From: Hoylesella buccalis ATCC 35310
GTDB lineage: Bacteria; Bacteroidota; Bacteroidia; Bacteroidales; Bacteroidaceae
Length of the DNA: 64,000 bases
Reading direction: 5' to 3'
Assembly: GCF_025151385.1 (NCBI RefSeq)
Contig: NZ_CP102287.1
Coordinates: 3,100,001-3,164,000 of the forward strand
A model generated the notes under the pieces. It saw only the letters and a list, made by a program, of their open reading frames with translations. It did not search any database and was not told where the DNA came from. A program made the position numbers and the translations under genes. Positions 34,923 to 43,363 of the stretch are shown piece after piece; the first letter of the stretch is position 1; each line of letters opens with the position of its first letter.

Positions 34923-36218
34923 ATGAGAAGTACATTCAAGATACTATTTTATATCAACAGACAGAAGACAAAGGCAGACGGCAATACCGCCATTCTCTGC
35001 CGTATCACCATTGACGGAAAGAATACCGCCATTACCACAGGAGAAGAGTGTAAAGTCTCCGAGTGGAACACCAAGCAGGGTTTGACAACCAACAGGAAGA
35101 CCAATCAAAGAATCAATGAGTTCAGGGATTTGGTGGAAAAGACCTATCGGGACATTCTTTTAAAGAACGGAGTTGTAAGCGTGGAACTTATCAAGAACCG
35201 CTTGCAAGGTATTGCCACCAATCCGACCACGCTCCTTGCCATGAGCAGGGCGGAACTCCAAACAGTCCAGGAAAGTGTTGGCAGATCAAGGGCAGAGGGA
35301 ACTTACCTAAATCTGTTCTATTCTGACAGAAATCTCCGTGAATTTGTAGAAAACAAAGGAGTGCAGGATATATCCATCGGAACAATTACAGAGGACTTGT
35401 TCGAGGAATACCGCTTCTTTCTCAAAAAACGTGGGCTGAAAGCATCCACCGTCAACAGCAACCTCTGCTGGCTGAGCCGACTGATGTTCCGTGCGGTCAG
35501 CAAGAGAATTATCCGCTGCAATCCCTTTGAGAACGCCAAGTATGAAAAAGCAGAAAAGAAGATACGCTTTCTGCAAAAGAGCGATGTGATGAAACTTATG
35601 GCAATGAAGATGAACGACAAGGAAGCGGAGCTGGCAAGACTGATGTTTGTCTTTTCCTGCTTCACAGGCTTGGCTATCTCAGATATGGAGAATTTGGAAT
35701 ACAAGCATATCCAAACGGCATCGGACGGACAGATGTACATAAGAAAGGAACGTCAGAAGACCAAGGTTGAGTTCATCGTGCCGTTACATCCCATAGCGGA
35801 AACCATCATCACTCATTGCCGGAAAGAGCCGGAAAGAAACGAGGTACAGCAGACGGTGAAAGAAAAAGGCGACCACCTTGTTTTTCACCGTGATTGCAGC
35901 CGCAGTGTCATGGATGCCAAACTGAGTATTGTGGGAAAGGCTTGTGGTATTCGCCAAAGACTTTCCTTCCACATGGCAAGACATACATTCGGCACGATGA
36001 GCCTAAGCGCAGGTATTCCCATTGAGAGCATAGCCAAGATGATGGGGCATACCTCCATATCAAGCACTCAAGTCTATGCGCAGGTAACGGACAGGAAGAT
36101 ATCAGAGGATATGGACAGGCTCATTGCCAAGCAATCGGCAAAAGAAAAGGAAACTTTGGAGAGAGAGGCTTGTGAACCTTCGGATATTGTAACCTGTAAA
36201 ATGGAGGAAACGGCATGA
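34923..36218 (+). CDS. Tyrosine recombinase / integrase 2
   Basis: Second site-specific recombinase, 431 residues. The N-terminal part (MRSTFKILFYINRQKTKADG) is the Bacteroidales arm-binding type. The catalytic features are FSCFTGLAISDMENLEY (the position of arginine I again altered), a beta-hairpin lysine in KERQKTKVEFIVPL, HMARHTFGTMS (HxxR, near residue 352) and MMGHTSISSTQVYAQVT with the catalytic tyrosine. It overlaps the next small gene by 4 bases. Paired integrases at one end are usual for this class of Bacteroidales element; the division of labour is unknown. Confidence 0.9.
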   Translation: MRSTFKILFYINRQKTKADGNTAILCRITIDGKNTAITTGEECKVSEWNTKQGLTTNRKTNQRINEFRDLVEKTYRDILLKNGVVSVELIKNRLQGIATNPTTLLAMSRAELQTVQESVGRSRAEGTYLNLFYSDRNLREFVENKGVQDISIGTITEDLFEEYRFFLKKRGLKASTVNSNLCWLSRLMFRAVSKRIIRCNPFENAKYEKAEKKIRFLQKSDVMKLMAMKMNDKEAELARLMFVFSCFTGLAISDMENLEYKHIQTASDGQMYIRKERQKTKVEFIVPLHPIAETIITHCRKEPERNEVQQTVKEKGDHLVFHRDCSRSVMDAKLSIVGKACGIRQRLSFHMARHTFGTMSLSAGIPIESIAKMMGHTSISSTQVYAQVTDRKISEDMDRLIAKQSAKEKETLEREACEPSDIVTCKMEETA

Positions 36219-36637
36219 AGACAATCAATAATCCCAAAAGAAAAGTAAGCGTAACCAATCAGCGCAGTTATTTCGACTGGACTGATGGAATGCAGGTTGT
36301 TCGCAGAGGAAATGGCGAAATTGGCATGACAGAGAGCGAACTTGTGAGGTTCTTCGGGGTAACATGGAGAAAACTCAACCATAGGCTGCAAACGATAATA
36401 AAATCCTCCAACCTGCATCCCGATGAAAGGGGTGCAGGTGAGGAAGTTATTTATGCAAACGAACAACTAAAAGGTTATGCTACGCTCTATCCACTTCCTA
36501 TTATCATTGCCCTTTCCTTTCATCTTGACAGCGTAGAGGCAGATATGTTTAGGAAATATCTCTGCCAAACACTGCAATCCCCTGCGCCAATATTCATTCC
36601 TATTATTGTTGATACAAGTGGCATACAGGGGTGCTGA
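36215..36637 (+). CDS. Hypothetical protein linked to the integrases
   Basis: Protein of 140 residues whose start overlaps the integrase 2 stop (ATGA), so it is translationally coupled to it. The middle (about 38-75, ESELVRFFGVTWRKLNHRLQ) resembles a helix-turn-helix-like segment and the rest shows no motif I recognise. The position suggests a recombination directionality or regulatory role, which is inference only. Confidence 0.65.
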   Translation: MKTINNPKRKVSVTNQRSYFDWTDGMQVVRRGNGEIGMTESELVRFFGVTWRKLNHRLQTIIKSSNLHPDERGAGEEVIYANEQLKGYATLYPLPIIIALSFHLDSVEADMFRKYLCQTLQSPAPIFIPIIVDTSGIQGC

Positions 36638-36656
36638 ATGGCAGTTATATAGACTA

Positions 36657-36927
36657 ATAATTAGTGTTTACTGAATAAATTATATTCGTTTGACATACAA
36701 TAAATTATATTGTTTTATCTTTGGTTGTTTAACATAAAATTCGTACCTTTACAGTGTTAAATCAGAAGTGATGTGCTATTTTGTCAAGAACGTGATGAAG
36801 TTCCTCATGGAACTTTGTCTTGCCCTTTTCGAAATTAAGCTCAATTTATGGACAAATGCCATTGCAAAGTTTAGAGTCCGCTGCTTTGCAGTCATGGCAA
36901 TTTATTAATTCAGCGAACACTAATTAT
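36657..36927. mobile_element. MITE-like element with 20-bp imperfect terminal inverted repeats
   Basis: The ends ATAATTAGTGTTTACTGAAT and ATTCAGCGAACACTAATTAT are inverted copies with two mismatches, 271 bases apart overall. No clear target duplication was seen. It encloses one 45-codon ORF and lies in a 584-base gene-poor spacer. Beyond it, to 37150, there are two related CTTTTTCTTTCACTG / CTTCTTCTTTCACTG stretches and nothing else I can support. Confidence 0.45.
36771..36908 (+). CDS. Small ORF of 45 residues inside the MITE-like element
   Basis: The frame starts MCYFVKNVMKFLMELCLALF and continues with a mixed hydrophobic and basic tail ending FAVMAIY. TACCTTTA, one base off the -7 consensus, lies 28 bases upstream, and AGAAGTG precedes the ATG. 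The stop codon lies in the right inverted repeat. It may be the remnant of a transposase end or a small membrane-active peptide. I do not recognise it and expression is unproven. Confidence 0.35.
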   Translation: MCYFVKNVMKFLMELCLALFEIKLNLWTNAIAKFRVRCFAVMAIY

Positions 36928-37151
36928 ATCCTTTTTCTTTCACTGTTATATTTTACTACATAACTACATTAAAGGTAAAGCGATGAAAAGAAAGGATTAA
37001 TGAGTAGTAGGGCTATTATCGAAATGATACTACATAGTAACTACATTTAACCTTCTTCTTTCACTGCTTAGGTATATCTATAAAGAGTTCAATAACCGCT
37101 ATCATGATTTTTAGGCGTTTTTCAGGAAGATGACGAAAAAATTGCCTACTT

Positions 37152-37184
37152 ATTTGCTTTTTTCATAAAAAGTACATATATTTG
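37152..37184 (+). promoter_or_regulatory. Promoter of cargo lipoprotein gene
   Basis: TTTG (37152-37155), 21 bases, then TATATTTG (37177-37184). It is 37 bases upstream of the ATG at 37222. Confidence 0.65.
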
Positions 37185-37221
37185 CAGCGTATTTATTTAT
37201 AAAACTCTAAAACTTATAGTT

Positions 37222-37998
37222 ATGAAAGCAAAACAAACAATCCTTTACACTCTTACTTTCATATTGGCATTATTTGTAGGAGTATTAACATCGTGTTCTA
37301 ATAATAATGAGGTAGCTGAAATTAATGCTACTAGAGATTACCTAACTGATTCTAAGGTTCTTGCTAAATTTGTTGATATAAATAAAACAGTTGGCGAGTA
37401 CTATTTGAATGTAAATAAAACCTCTTTCAAAGATTTACTTTCTGATAAGGATTGGCAAGAATTGCAGAGCGTTAATCCTTTAAATAAACAAAGATTTGAA
37501 AAAGAAATAGCAGAATTAAATATGCGATTACAAACCGCTGCAAATAATCCAAAAACTTCTCAAATAGTATATTCTACGTATAATGAAACTTGGATTAGAA
37601 ATCTTACACAAGATAATATAGTGCAAGTTGAAAATACCGTAAAAAGCTCTCTAACAAGAGGAAGTAATCTTGCAACATTATCAATTTTCCCTGAAAGTAA
37701 AAGTCAGTGTTATTTCACTTCTGGAAAGAAAATTATTTCAAGAATTCAATTAAATATCTTCAATGGTAGCTATTTCTTTTTTGACATTCTTTGTAAAACA
37801 GATGCAAAAAAAGAACCCAATCCGAATATGAATGAAAAACTAATAACTCTTTCAGGAGTATCAATGCTTCCATATAATTATTTTACTTGGACAGCATATA
37901 GCAATGATGCTAATATAAATTGGCAATTTGAAGGATTAGGTTATGAACCCAGAAATGGTGGTCCTATTGCCACTGCTACTTTTGAATCGTACAATTAA
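37222..37998 (+). CDS. Hypothetical lipoprotein (mobile-element cargo)
   Basis: Exported protein of 258 residues. The signal peptide (residues 1-25) ends in a lipobox LTSC, so it is probably anchored in a membrane. The mature part is rich in Asn, Lys and Thr with a helical segment (about 60-100) and a beta-rich C-terminus. I see no catalytic motif. The base composition is much more A/T-rich than that of the core genes, as in the pseudogenes that follow, which fits recent acquisition. It has its own promoter; the downstream neighbour is a broken lipoprotein gene. Confidence 0.75.
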   Translation: MKAKQTILYTLTFILALFVGVLTSCSNNNEVAEINATRDYLTDSKVLAKFVDINKTVGEYYLNVNKTSFKDLLSDKDWQELQSVNPLNKQRFEKEIAELNMRLQTAANNPKTSQIVYSTYNETWIRNLTQDNIVQVENTVKSSLTRGSNLATLSIFPESKSQCYFTSGKKIISRIQLNIFNGSYFFFDILCKTDAKKEPNPNMNEKLITLSGVSMLPYNYFTWTAYSNDANINWQFEGLGYEPRNGGPIATATFESYN

Positions 37999-38053
37999 AT
38001 GTTTTTATATATGGGGGGATATTATATATCCCCCTATTTTTTAATTTAAACAA

Positions 38054-38488
38054 ATGAACTCCACGTATAAGTTATTAGTAATGTTTGTTTTCTCTTTCTG
38101 CTTAATAACTTGCACTACTAAAGACGATTATACTACTAGTAATGATATTGTAGAGAAACTTACAAATAAAATATGGGTAAATATTATCAAGGATAAACCC
38201 AAAACGATGCATGAGCAATATATTTTTTAAGAATGGAACAGGATATCAAGTAGTTCAAGAATATCAAAACAAAGAAGTTGAAAAAGAAACAAAATCATTT
38301 TTTCATTGGACTTTTATGTATCCTGATAATAAAGTTATATATATAGATTGGGATTGTATTGGAAAATAAATTCCTTGTCAGATGTTGTCTTTAATGTAGA
38401 GGAAACTTATGACGACCCCTATCAGACCCCTAGTCAACTCTATAAAAGAAAATTAGAGATGACCTCTAAAAACAGCATTTTTATGTAG
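38054..38488 (+). pseudogene. Small lipoprotein gene with two frameshifts
   Basis: The frame starting MNSTYKLLVMFVFSFCLITC has a signal peptide and lipobox cysteine. It stops at 38228 in an A/T run (ATTTTTTAAG). The continuation lies in another frame (KNGTGYQVVQEYQ ... DWDCIGK) and stops at a TAA near 38367. A third-frame piece (SDVVFNVEETYDD ... SKNSIFM) ends at 38488. Together they would make a protein of about 145 residues resembling small beta-barrel (lipocalin-like) lipoproteins. If the two frameshifts are sequencing errors, the gene could be intact. Confidence 0.55.
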
Positions 38489-38509
38489 TCGGTCTGAGTT
38501 ATAAAGAAA

Positions 38510-38610
38510 TCTGGTAGGAGGTAAATATTACTCATAAGAGGCATCCTCCTCCTACTTTTACATTTACCAACCTCCCACACCACCGTACGTGCCGTTCGGC
38601 ATACGGCGGT
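38510..38610 (-). mobile_element. Group II intron remnant (domains V and VI)
   Basis: On the minus strand, 38610-38579 folds as a domain V: a 9-bp lower stem ACCGCCGTA/TACGGTGGT, a 2-base CG bulge, and a 4-bp upper stem TGCC/GGCA with loop GAAC. A GTGTGGGAGG linker follows, then a domain VI-like stem GGTAAAT/ATTTACC (38568-38562 and 38526-38520). The 3' end is near CCTACCAGAT at 38510. No reverse transcriptase or 5' part of the intron is present in the window. Confidence 0.6.
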
Positions 38611-38821
38611 TTTGTACTTTTACACCTCATGGTGTGTGGCAAGTTGTTTTCAGCTATCCCTTTGAGTAACATCACTTCTATCCTATTGTCGGATTTCGTC
38701 CTATCGTCTTGGATAGAGAGCTTCTTTCGGGCATCTGACGAAGAGGTTCGCAGGGTAGCAATCATTGGGCTTACTTGGGACTTGCACCCGTTAGATAATG
38801 CTTATGCCGAGCGTACAAATA

Positions 38822-38850
38822 GACCGTTACTACATATGTAAGTAACGGTC
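38822..38850. terminator. Strong hairpin beside the lipoprotein pseudogene
   Basis: Perfect 10-bp inverted repeat GACCGTTACT/AGTAACGGTC with a 9-base loop, followed on the plus strand by AAATATTTTT. It lies 9 bases from the stop of the minus-strand pseudogene and could serve as its terminator. Confidence 0.55.
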
Positions 38851-38858
38851 AAATATTT

Positions 38859-40460
38859 TTATAGATTTTGGGCTAATAGAATATTACCTTCTTCCTCCAA
38901 AGTGCACTCCTGAGAAAGACTTTTGTCTGGTGCCTCTTGTACAATCCTTGCACCTATCCATCCATTACCATCTCTTGTATATACTATACCTTCGCAAAAG
39001 AAGATTTCAGGCGTACCAAAAAAATCATTATCAGAAATATCTGGTTTTCCATCTATTATTAACTTAGAACCACCAAAGTTGATAGATACCTCCAATACAA
39101 TATTTTTATAGTATTTTAGGAATGTGTTATGTACCCTATAACCTCCACCATTCCATGTTAAATCATTACTAAAGAAGCTATACACGGACTTATCATTCTC
39201 AGAAAAGAATTGTATCTGCTTCCCTGAATTGCCCGTATCTAATCCTGAGAAAAATTTAATTACTTTATTTACCAAAAAAAGGTATAGAGTTTTTGCTTTT
39301 TTTCAGAAGCTTTATTCTCTCCTAATACATTAAAGACACTTTCTCCTATAATAGGAATGACGTACGGACTTTTTGATGGATTCCCATTGTATACTGTAGT
39401 CCACTTATTCTCAATCCCTCCCTTAAAATTCTTTGTTGCTCCTGCATAGGTTGTGAAACGATGATTATTAATACTATTCCATTGTTGTTGCAACTTTGAC
39501 TTATTAAATTTCATGAAATCTTTAAAAACTGGTTCTTTTATTTGTTGTCTTACAATCAACGAAGATAGGCCATAATAGATTCCATCATCCCAATGTACCA
39601 TTCTTCCCCAGCTTAAACCATGTCAAAGTTTTTTCATTACTTTACAGTCAATACCAATGGACACACCAAATACATAATCATATTGATATAAAGAAACATA
39701 TAGTTTTCTGCGTGAATTTGAATTGAACCTGATTTTTATATGTTTCAGGTAACTAGGAGAAAATCTAATTATCTTATCTATAATATGAACTTTAACTGCT
39801 CCTACTTTCGGAAAATTTTGCACATCTTCTCGCGTAAGTTCATGACGAGTTGCTGCCCTTGTTGTAGGTTGGTTAGGTATGACAACATCATCAGAGTCTT
39901 CATCGAAATATTGTTCGTTGTCTATTGGACTAGAAGGGCTATCGTTCCATCTACAGAAGGTATCTTTCAACTTTACATTACCTAATTTCTTTAATCCCTC
40001 TGCAACATTAGTAAAGTCTTTCACTTTGGTAACTGCATTCTCAAGTTCTATCTTATTAGAGCAGTGGGTAAAGAATGTTCCATCTTTCGTTATACGATAC
40101 AATGTATCATTAACAATAATTTCTAAGTTTTTATTCAGGAAATGTCTGAATTTTTCATCAGGAATAAGAAATCCTATCTGTTCGATATTCGTATTTCCTT
40201 CAGAAAAATCATTATAAATATCATCAGCAGATGAAAAAGAGTGCGAGGATCTTGTTTTAATTCCTTTTGTAATATCATAACTCTCAAGTGCTTTCTTAAA
40301 GGCATCCTTACTCTCAAAAGACATAATTTCGGCAGAAGTGCTTTCAGGAGAATGGAAGTTGTTTTTTCCCCTTGATCTACAATATCTTCTGAACTACAAG
40401 CACCCATAATAAGCAATTAGGCAATGCTACTAAGAAAAGTAATAAATGTTTTAATCTTAT
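38859..40460 (-). pseudogene. Large lipoprotein gene with several disruptions
   Basis: Pieces in the same order form one lost protein of about 500 residues. A signal-peptide-like start (KIKTFITFLSSIA) runs into a stop TAA at 40417-40419. The lipobox region LLIMGACSSEDIVDQGEK meets an A6-run frameshift at 40362-40367. The main body is 40324-39626 (FESKDAFKKALESYD ...), then an in-frame TGA at 39623-39625. The next part reads HGLSWGRMVHWDDGIYYG to 39281, then comes a T7-run frameshift at 39274-39280. The last part, LVNKVIKFFSGLDTGNSGKQ, runs to 38859. No ATG is found before the signal peptide. I do not recognise the family. The gene is clearly decayed. Confidence 0.65.
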
Positions 40461-40646
40461 TTTTTTTGTGTGCAAAATAAATAATAAAAGTCTTACACAA
40501 TACCTATTTATAATGATTTTTACTTGAACATTTATGCTATTTTACTAATATTTGTATCAATTATTCACATCAATCTACTATTCTCTGTATTTCCATTTTT
40601 TACCTGTAATAAGTGTTAATGCCAATTATAACTATTGAAGGCGGTT

Positions 40647-40949
40647 TTATTCGCATTCCTTATAATTATTATCCAACATTTTCTCCAAATCCGACTCCTT
40701 ATAAAGTATCTTTCCTGCAAAGTGTGTGTAGGGGATAATCCTCCTGTCCCGATAGTCCTGCAAGGTACGAGGGCTGATATACAGCCGCTCGCACACCTCC
40801 TTGCCTGTCAGGAAATGCTCACCGCCAAATAGCGGTTTGTGTGTCTGTGCCACTTCCTTTATCCGTCTGTTCACTCTTTCAAGTGCTGACAGCACCACCT
40901 GCATATCATTCGCTTCCATATTCAAGTCCTTTATTGACTCCATTGTCAT
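40647..40949 (-). CDS. Helix-turn-helix protein, excisionase-like
   Basis: Small DNA-binding protein of 100 residues. The C-terminal half is the MerR/Xis-type winged helix found in Bacteroidales mobile elements: FLTGKEVCERLYISPRTLQD (about 45-64), YRDRRIIPYTHFAGKILYK and ESDLEKMLDNN. The N-terminal part is helical. It lies 6 bases after a similar gene (40956-41258), forming a two-gene unit. It is likely a transcriptional regulator or recombination directionality factor; which of these is not determined. Confidence 0.85.
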   Translation of the reverse strand: MTMESIKDLNMEANDMQVVLSALERVNRRIKEVAQTHKPLFGGEHFLTGKEVCERLYISPRTLQDYRDRRIIPYTHFAGKILYKESDLEKMLDNNYKECE

Positions 40950-40955
40950 CTTGTT

Positions 40956-41258
40956 TTATGTGTTATTCTTAGATTTAACTGTTTTAGGCTTCTCCGATTT
41001 AGTCTGCAGCAGCCACTCCACGTCCTCACGCTTGTAGTAGCACTTATGCCCAATTTGGGCAAAGGGCAACACGCCCGTATCACGGTAATGCTGTAAGGTA
41101 CGCTTACTGATGTTTAGCAACTTACATGCATCCCCGTTGTGCAGCCAATCGGTATGCTTGCTCTGTTCTCCTAAAGCCTTGTGGCAGGTCTCGGCAAGAC
41201 AGAGTATCTCATTCCTCAACTTTGCCCAGTTTGAATCCGTAATGATAAAATATCCCAT
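40956..41258 (-). CDS. Helix-turn-helix protein, excisionase-like (second copy)
   Basis: Protein of 100 residues related to its neighbour: LHNGDACKLLNISKRTLQHY (about 40-59) then RDTGVLPFAQIGHKCYYKRE and DVEWLLQTK form the MerR/Xis-type winged helix. The basic tail (KSEKPKTVKSKNN) may contact DNA. It is the promoter-proximal gene of the pair. Tandem HTH genes of this kind are usual in Bacteroidales mobilizable elements; their separate roles are not established by sequence. Confidence 0.85.
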   Translation of the reverse strand: MGYFIITDSNWAKLRNEILCLAETCHKALGEQSKHTDWLHNGDACKLLNISKRTLQHYRDTGVLPFAQIGHKCYYKREDVEWLLQTKSEKPKTVKSKNNT

Positions 41259-41901
41259 AGTTTTATTGTTATTTTGTTTGTAATTCTATCTTATTGGTAT
41301 TGACAATATCTTTGCCTGTTCTGCGTTTCACCGCACGTTTATGCCTACAAAAGTATGATGAGTTTGTCACACTTCAAAGCAGTAGGGAACAGCAGGGAAA
41401 TATCGGGAAGTTGAAGGAAAAGTTAACGCATTTTATCGGCAGCCGTTTGCGCATTATTACCCTGTTTTCTTCTTTCACCGTTAGTTTAGTGCAAAAATAG
41501 GACAATTCATGTCCGTGTATGTCCTATTCAATCATTCTTCGTTCAAGTGGCACCTTGTAGCACTCTTGGTGTAAACAAACGCTACCTTTTTCTGTGCTGA
41601 TACTATTGTTTGCAATATCGGTGCAGAATACCGCATACATGCGCAAAAGGTACATTCCTGCCTCTGCCTTTTCTTGTTATTTTATCATCTGTTTTGACTT
41701 AATTTGGGCTTCAATCAGTCATTTCTTTTCCTGTCTCCTCAAAAATCCGTGCGAACTTTATTGCGAATGAACGCAACATCATGCAAGCACTCCCCGAATG
41801 CTTGGAACTTTCCCATTCTCTTCATAACTTCACTCCGGAAACAAAAACAGGCATATAATGAAAACAAGCGCAGATAAAGGCAATTCGGAGGCGGGAACAA
41901 C
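41259..41901. other. Gene-poor spacer between the HTH pair and the VapE-type gene
   Basis: No supported gene. A -7-like TATCTTTG occurs at 41307-41314 on the plus strand without a clear -33 element and nearly 590 bases before the next plus-strand gene, so it may be chance or start an untranslated RNA. The direct pair TGTCCGTGTATGTCCTATT (about 41510-41530) lies inside. The upstream region for the 41902 gene shows no clear promoter. Confidence 0.4.
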
Positions 41902-43128
41902 ATGGCCAGACCGAGAAAGGCTTCCTCTAAGAACTCAGAGATAGAAGCCTATCTCTCCAAGCATTATGAGTTTAGATACAATACGGTATTGGGACGAACC
42001 GAATACCGTAGAAAATCTGATTGCGATTTTGTCAAGGTGGGTCGCTATGAAATCAATACGCTCCGCAGGGAGATAGACAACGACATCAGTATAACAACCT
42101 CCTCGGATAATCTGTACTCCATCATCGAGAGCAGCTTCTCTCCACGTGTCAATCCCATACAGGAGTATTTTAAAAGGTTGCCATCGGTGGATATAAGCAG
42201 TAGTTCTCCCTTTGCGCTGAAAGTTATTCCCGAATTGGCAAGTTGCGTAGTTGTTCGCAACTCTGACAAGTGGCTGCCATACCTTACCAAATGGCTCGTG
42301 GCAACGGTTGCCAACGCCATGGACGACCGTGAATGTCGTAACCACACTTGCCTCGTGCTGACAGGTGAGCAGGGCAAGTTCAAGACAACATTCCTTGACT
42401 TGCTCTGTCCTCCGGCTCTTCACGGTTACAGCTATACGGGCAAGATATATCCGCAGGAGAAGGACACGCTTACCTATATAGGGCAAAATCTCATCGTAAA
42501 CATTGATGACCAGCTCAAAGCCCTCAACAAGCGTGACGAGAACGAGCTGAAAAATCTCATCACCTGCCCGATGGTCAAGTACCGTATGCCCTACGACAAG
42601 TATGTGGAGGAACATCCCCACTTGGCGAGTTTTGTTGCATCGGTGAACGGTAACGATTTCCTTACCGACCCCACAGGCAGCAGGCGGTTTCTGCCCTTTG
42701 AAGTATTGTCTATTGACATAGAACGAGCAAAGGCAATCTCAATGGATAGTGTCTATACCGAAGCAAAAGCCCTGTTAAAATCTGGTTTCCGCTATTGGTT
42801 TGACGATAATGAGATAGCAGAGCTTTACAAAGAGAGTGAGGATTTCCAAGTGCAGACCGCAGAAATGGAACTACTGCTACGCTGCTTTGAGAAGCCAACG
42901 GAGGATAATCCCTATTGTACCTATATGACCACCACCGAGATAATCACCTACTTAGGCTACTATACGCATCATCCCTTGTCCTTAAAGCACATGGGCGAAG
43001 CCCTTAGGAAGGCAGGCTTTGAGAAAGTAAGCCGAAGGCGTGACGGTGGCAGCCCCATCTATGTGTATAAGGTAAGGAAGATTCTGCCGTGTCCTTTGCT
43101 GAATAGTTGCAGCAGTCAGATGCCATAA
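41902..43128 (+). CDS. VapE/VirE-family P-loop protein (helicase-like, element replication)
   Basis: Protein of 408 residues. The P-loop is VLTGEQGKFKTTFLDLL near residue 155 and a Walker B-like segment follows, NLIVNIDDQL near 200. TGSRRFLPFEVL near 256 is the arginine-rich motif typical of VapE/VirE-domain proteins, which are related to superfamily 3 phage helicases. The N-terminal 90 residues form a leader region and the C-terminal about 80 a winged-helix-like domain (TTTEIITYLGYYTHHPLSLK). It precedes the primase gene by 235 bases. Together they suggest element-encoded DNA replication or processing. Confidence 0.82.
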   Translation: MARPRKASSKNSEIEAYLSKHYEFRYNTVLGRTEYRRKSDCDFVKVGRYEINTLRREIDNDISITTSSDNLYSIIESSFSPRVNPIQEYFKRLPSVDISSSSPFALKVIPELASCVVVRNSDKWLPYLTKWLVATVANAMDDRECRNHTCLVLTGEQGKFKTTFLDLLCPPALHGYSYTGKIYPQEKDTLTYIGQNLIVNIDDQLKALNKRDENELKNLITCPMVKYRMPYDKYVEEHPHLASFVASVNGNDFLTDPTGSRRFLPFEVLSIDIERAKAISMDSVYTEAKALLKSGFRYWFDDNEIAELYKESEDFQVQTAEMELLLRCFEKPTEDNPYCTYMTTTEIITYLGYYTHHPLSLKHMGEALRKAGFEKVSRRRDGGSPIYVYKVRKILPCPLLNSCSSQMP

Positions 43129-43296
43129 ACTATGTGTAGTAGGCAAATGTAGTTGGATGTGTAGTTTCTTCAAAATCATAATATATAACTGATTAACAAC
43201 AACTTAGAGTAGAGTAGTTTGTAGTAAGAAGAAAGATGAAAAAGTTTGGAGGGGAAAGACTTAGGAAAAGGGAAATTCATTCAAATGCAATCAAAT

Positions 43297-43334
43297 ATAA
43301 TTCAGACAATCGATTATAATTCAGACAATCGATT
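43297..43334. repeat. Two perfect 19-bp tandem repeats upstream of primase gene
   Basis: The unit ATAATTCAGACAATCGATT occurs twice head to tail, followed by a decayed third unit (ATAACTCAATCA). They lie 30 bases before the primase ATG at 43364. They could be iterons for replication or an operator. Confidence 0.7.
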
Positions 43335-43363
43335 ATAACTCAATCACTTAAATTATTCAAGCA

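Noticed and set aside
38532..38765. 77-residue ORF on the minus strand
   Set aside because: It is the translation of group II intron domains V and VI (PPYAERHVRWCG) and not a gene.
41294..41500. 68-residue ORF after the plus-strand TATCTTTG at 41307
   Set aside because: The start lies upstream of the -7 element and no domain or ribosome-binding site is visible.
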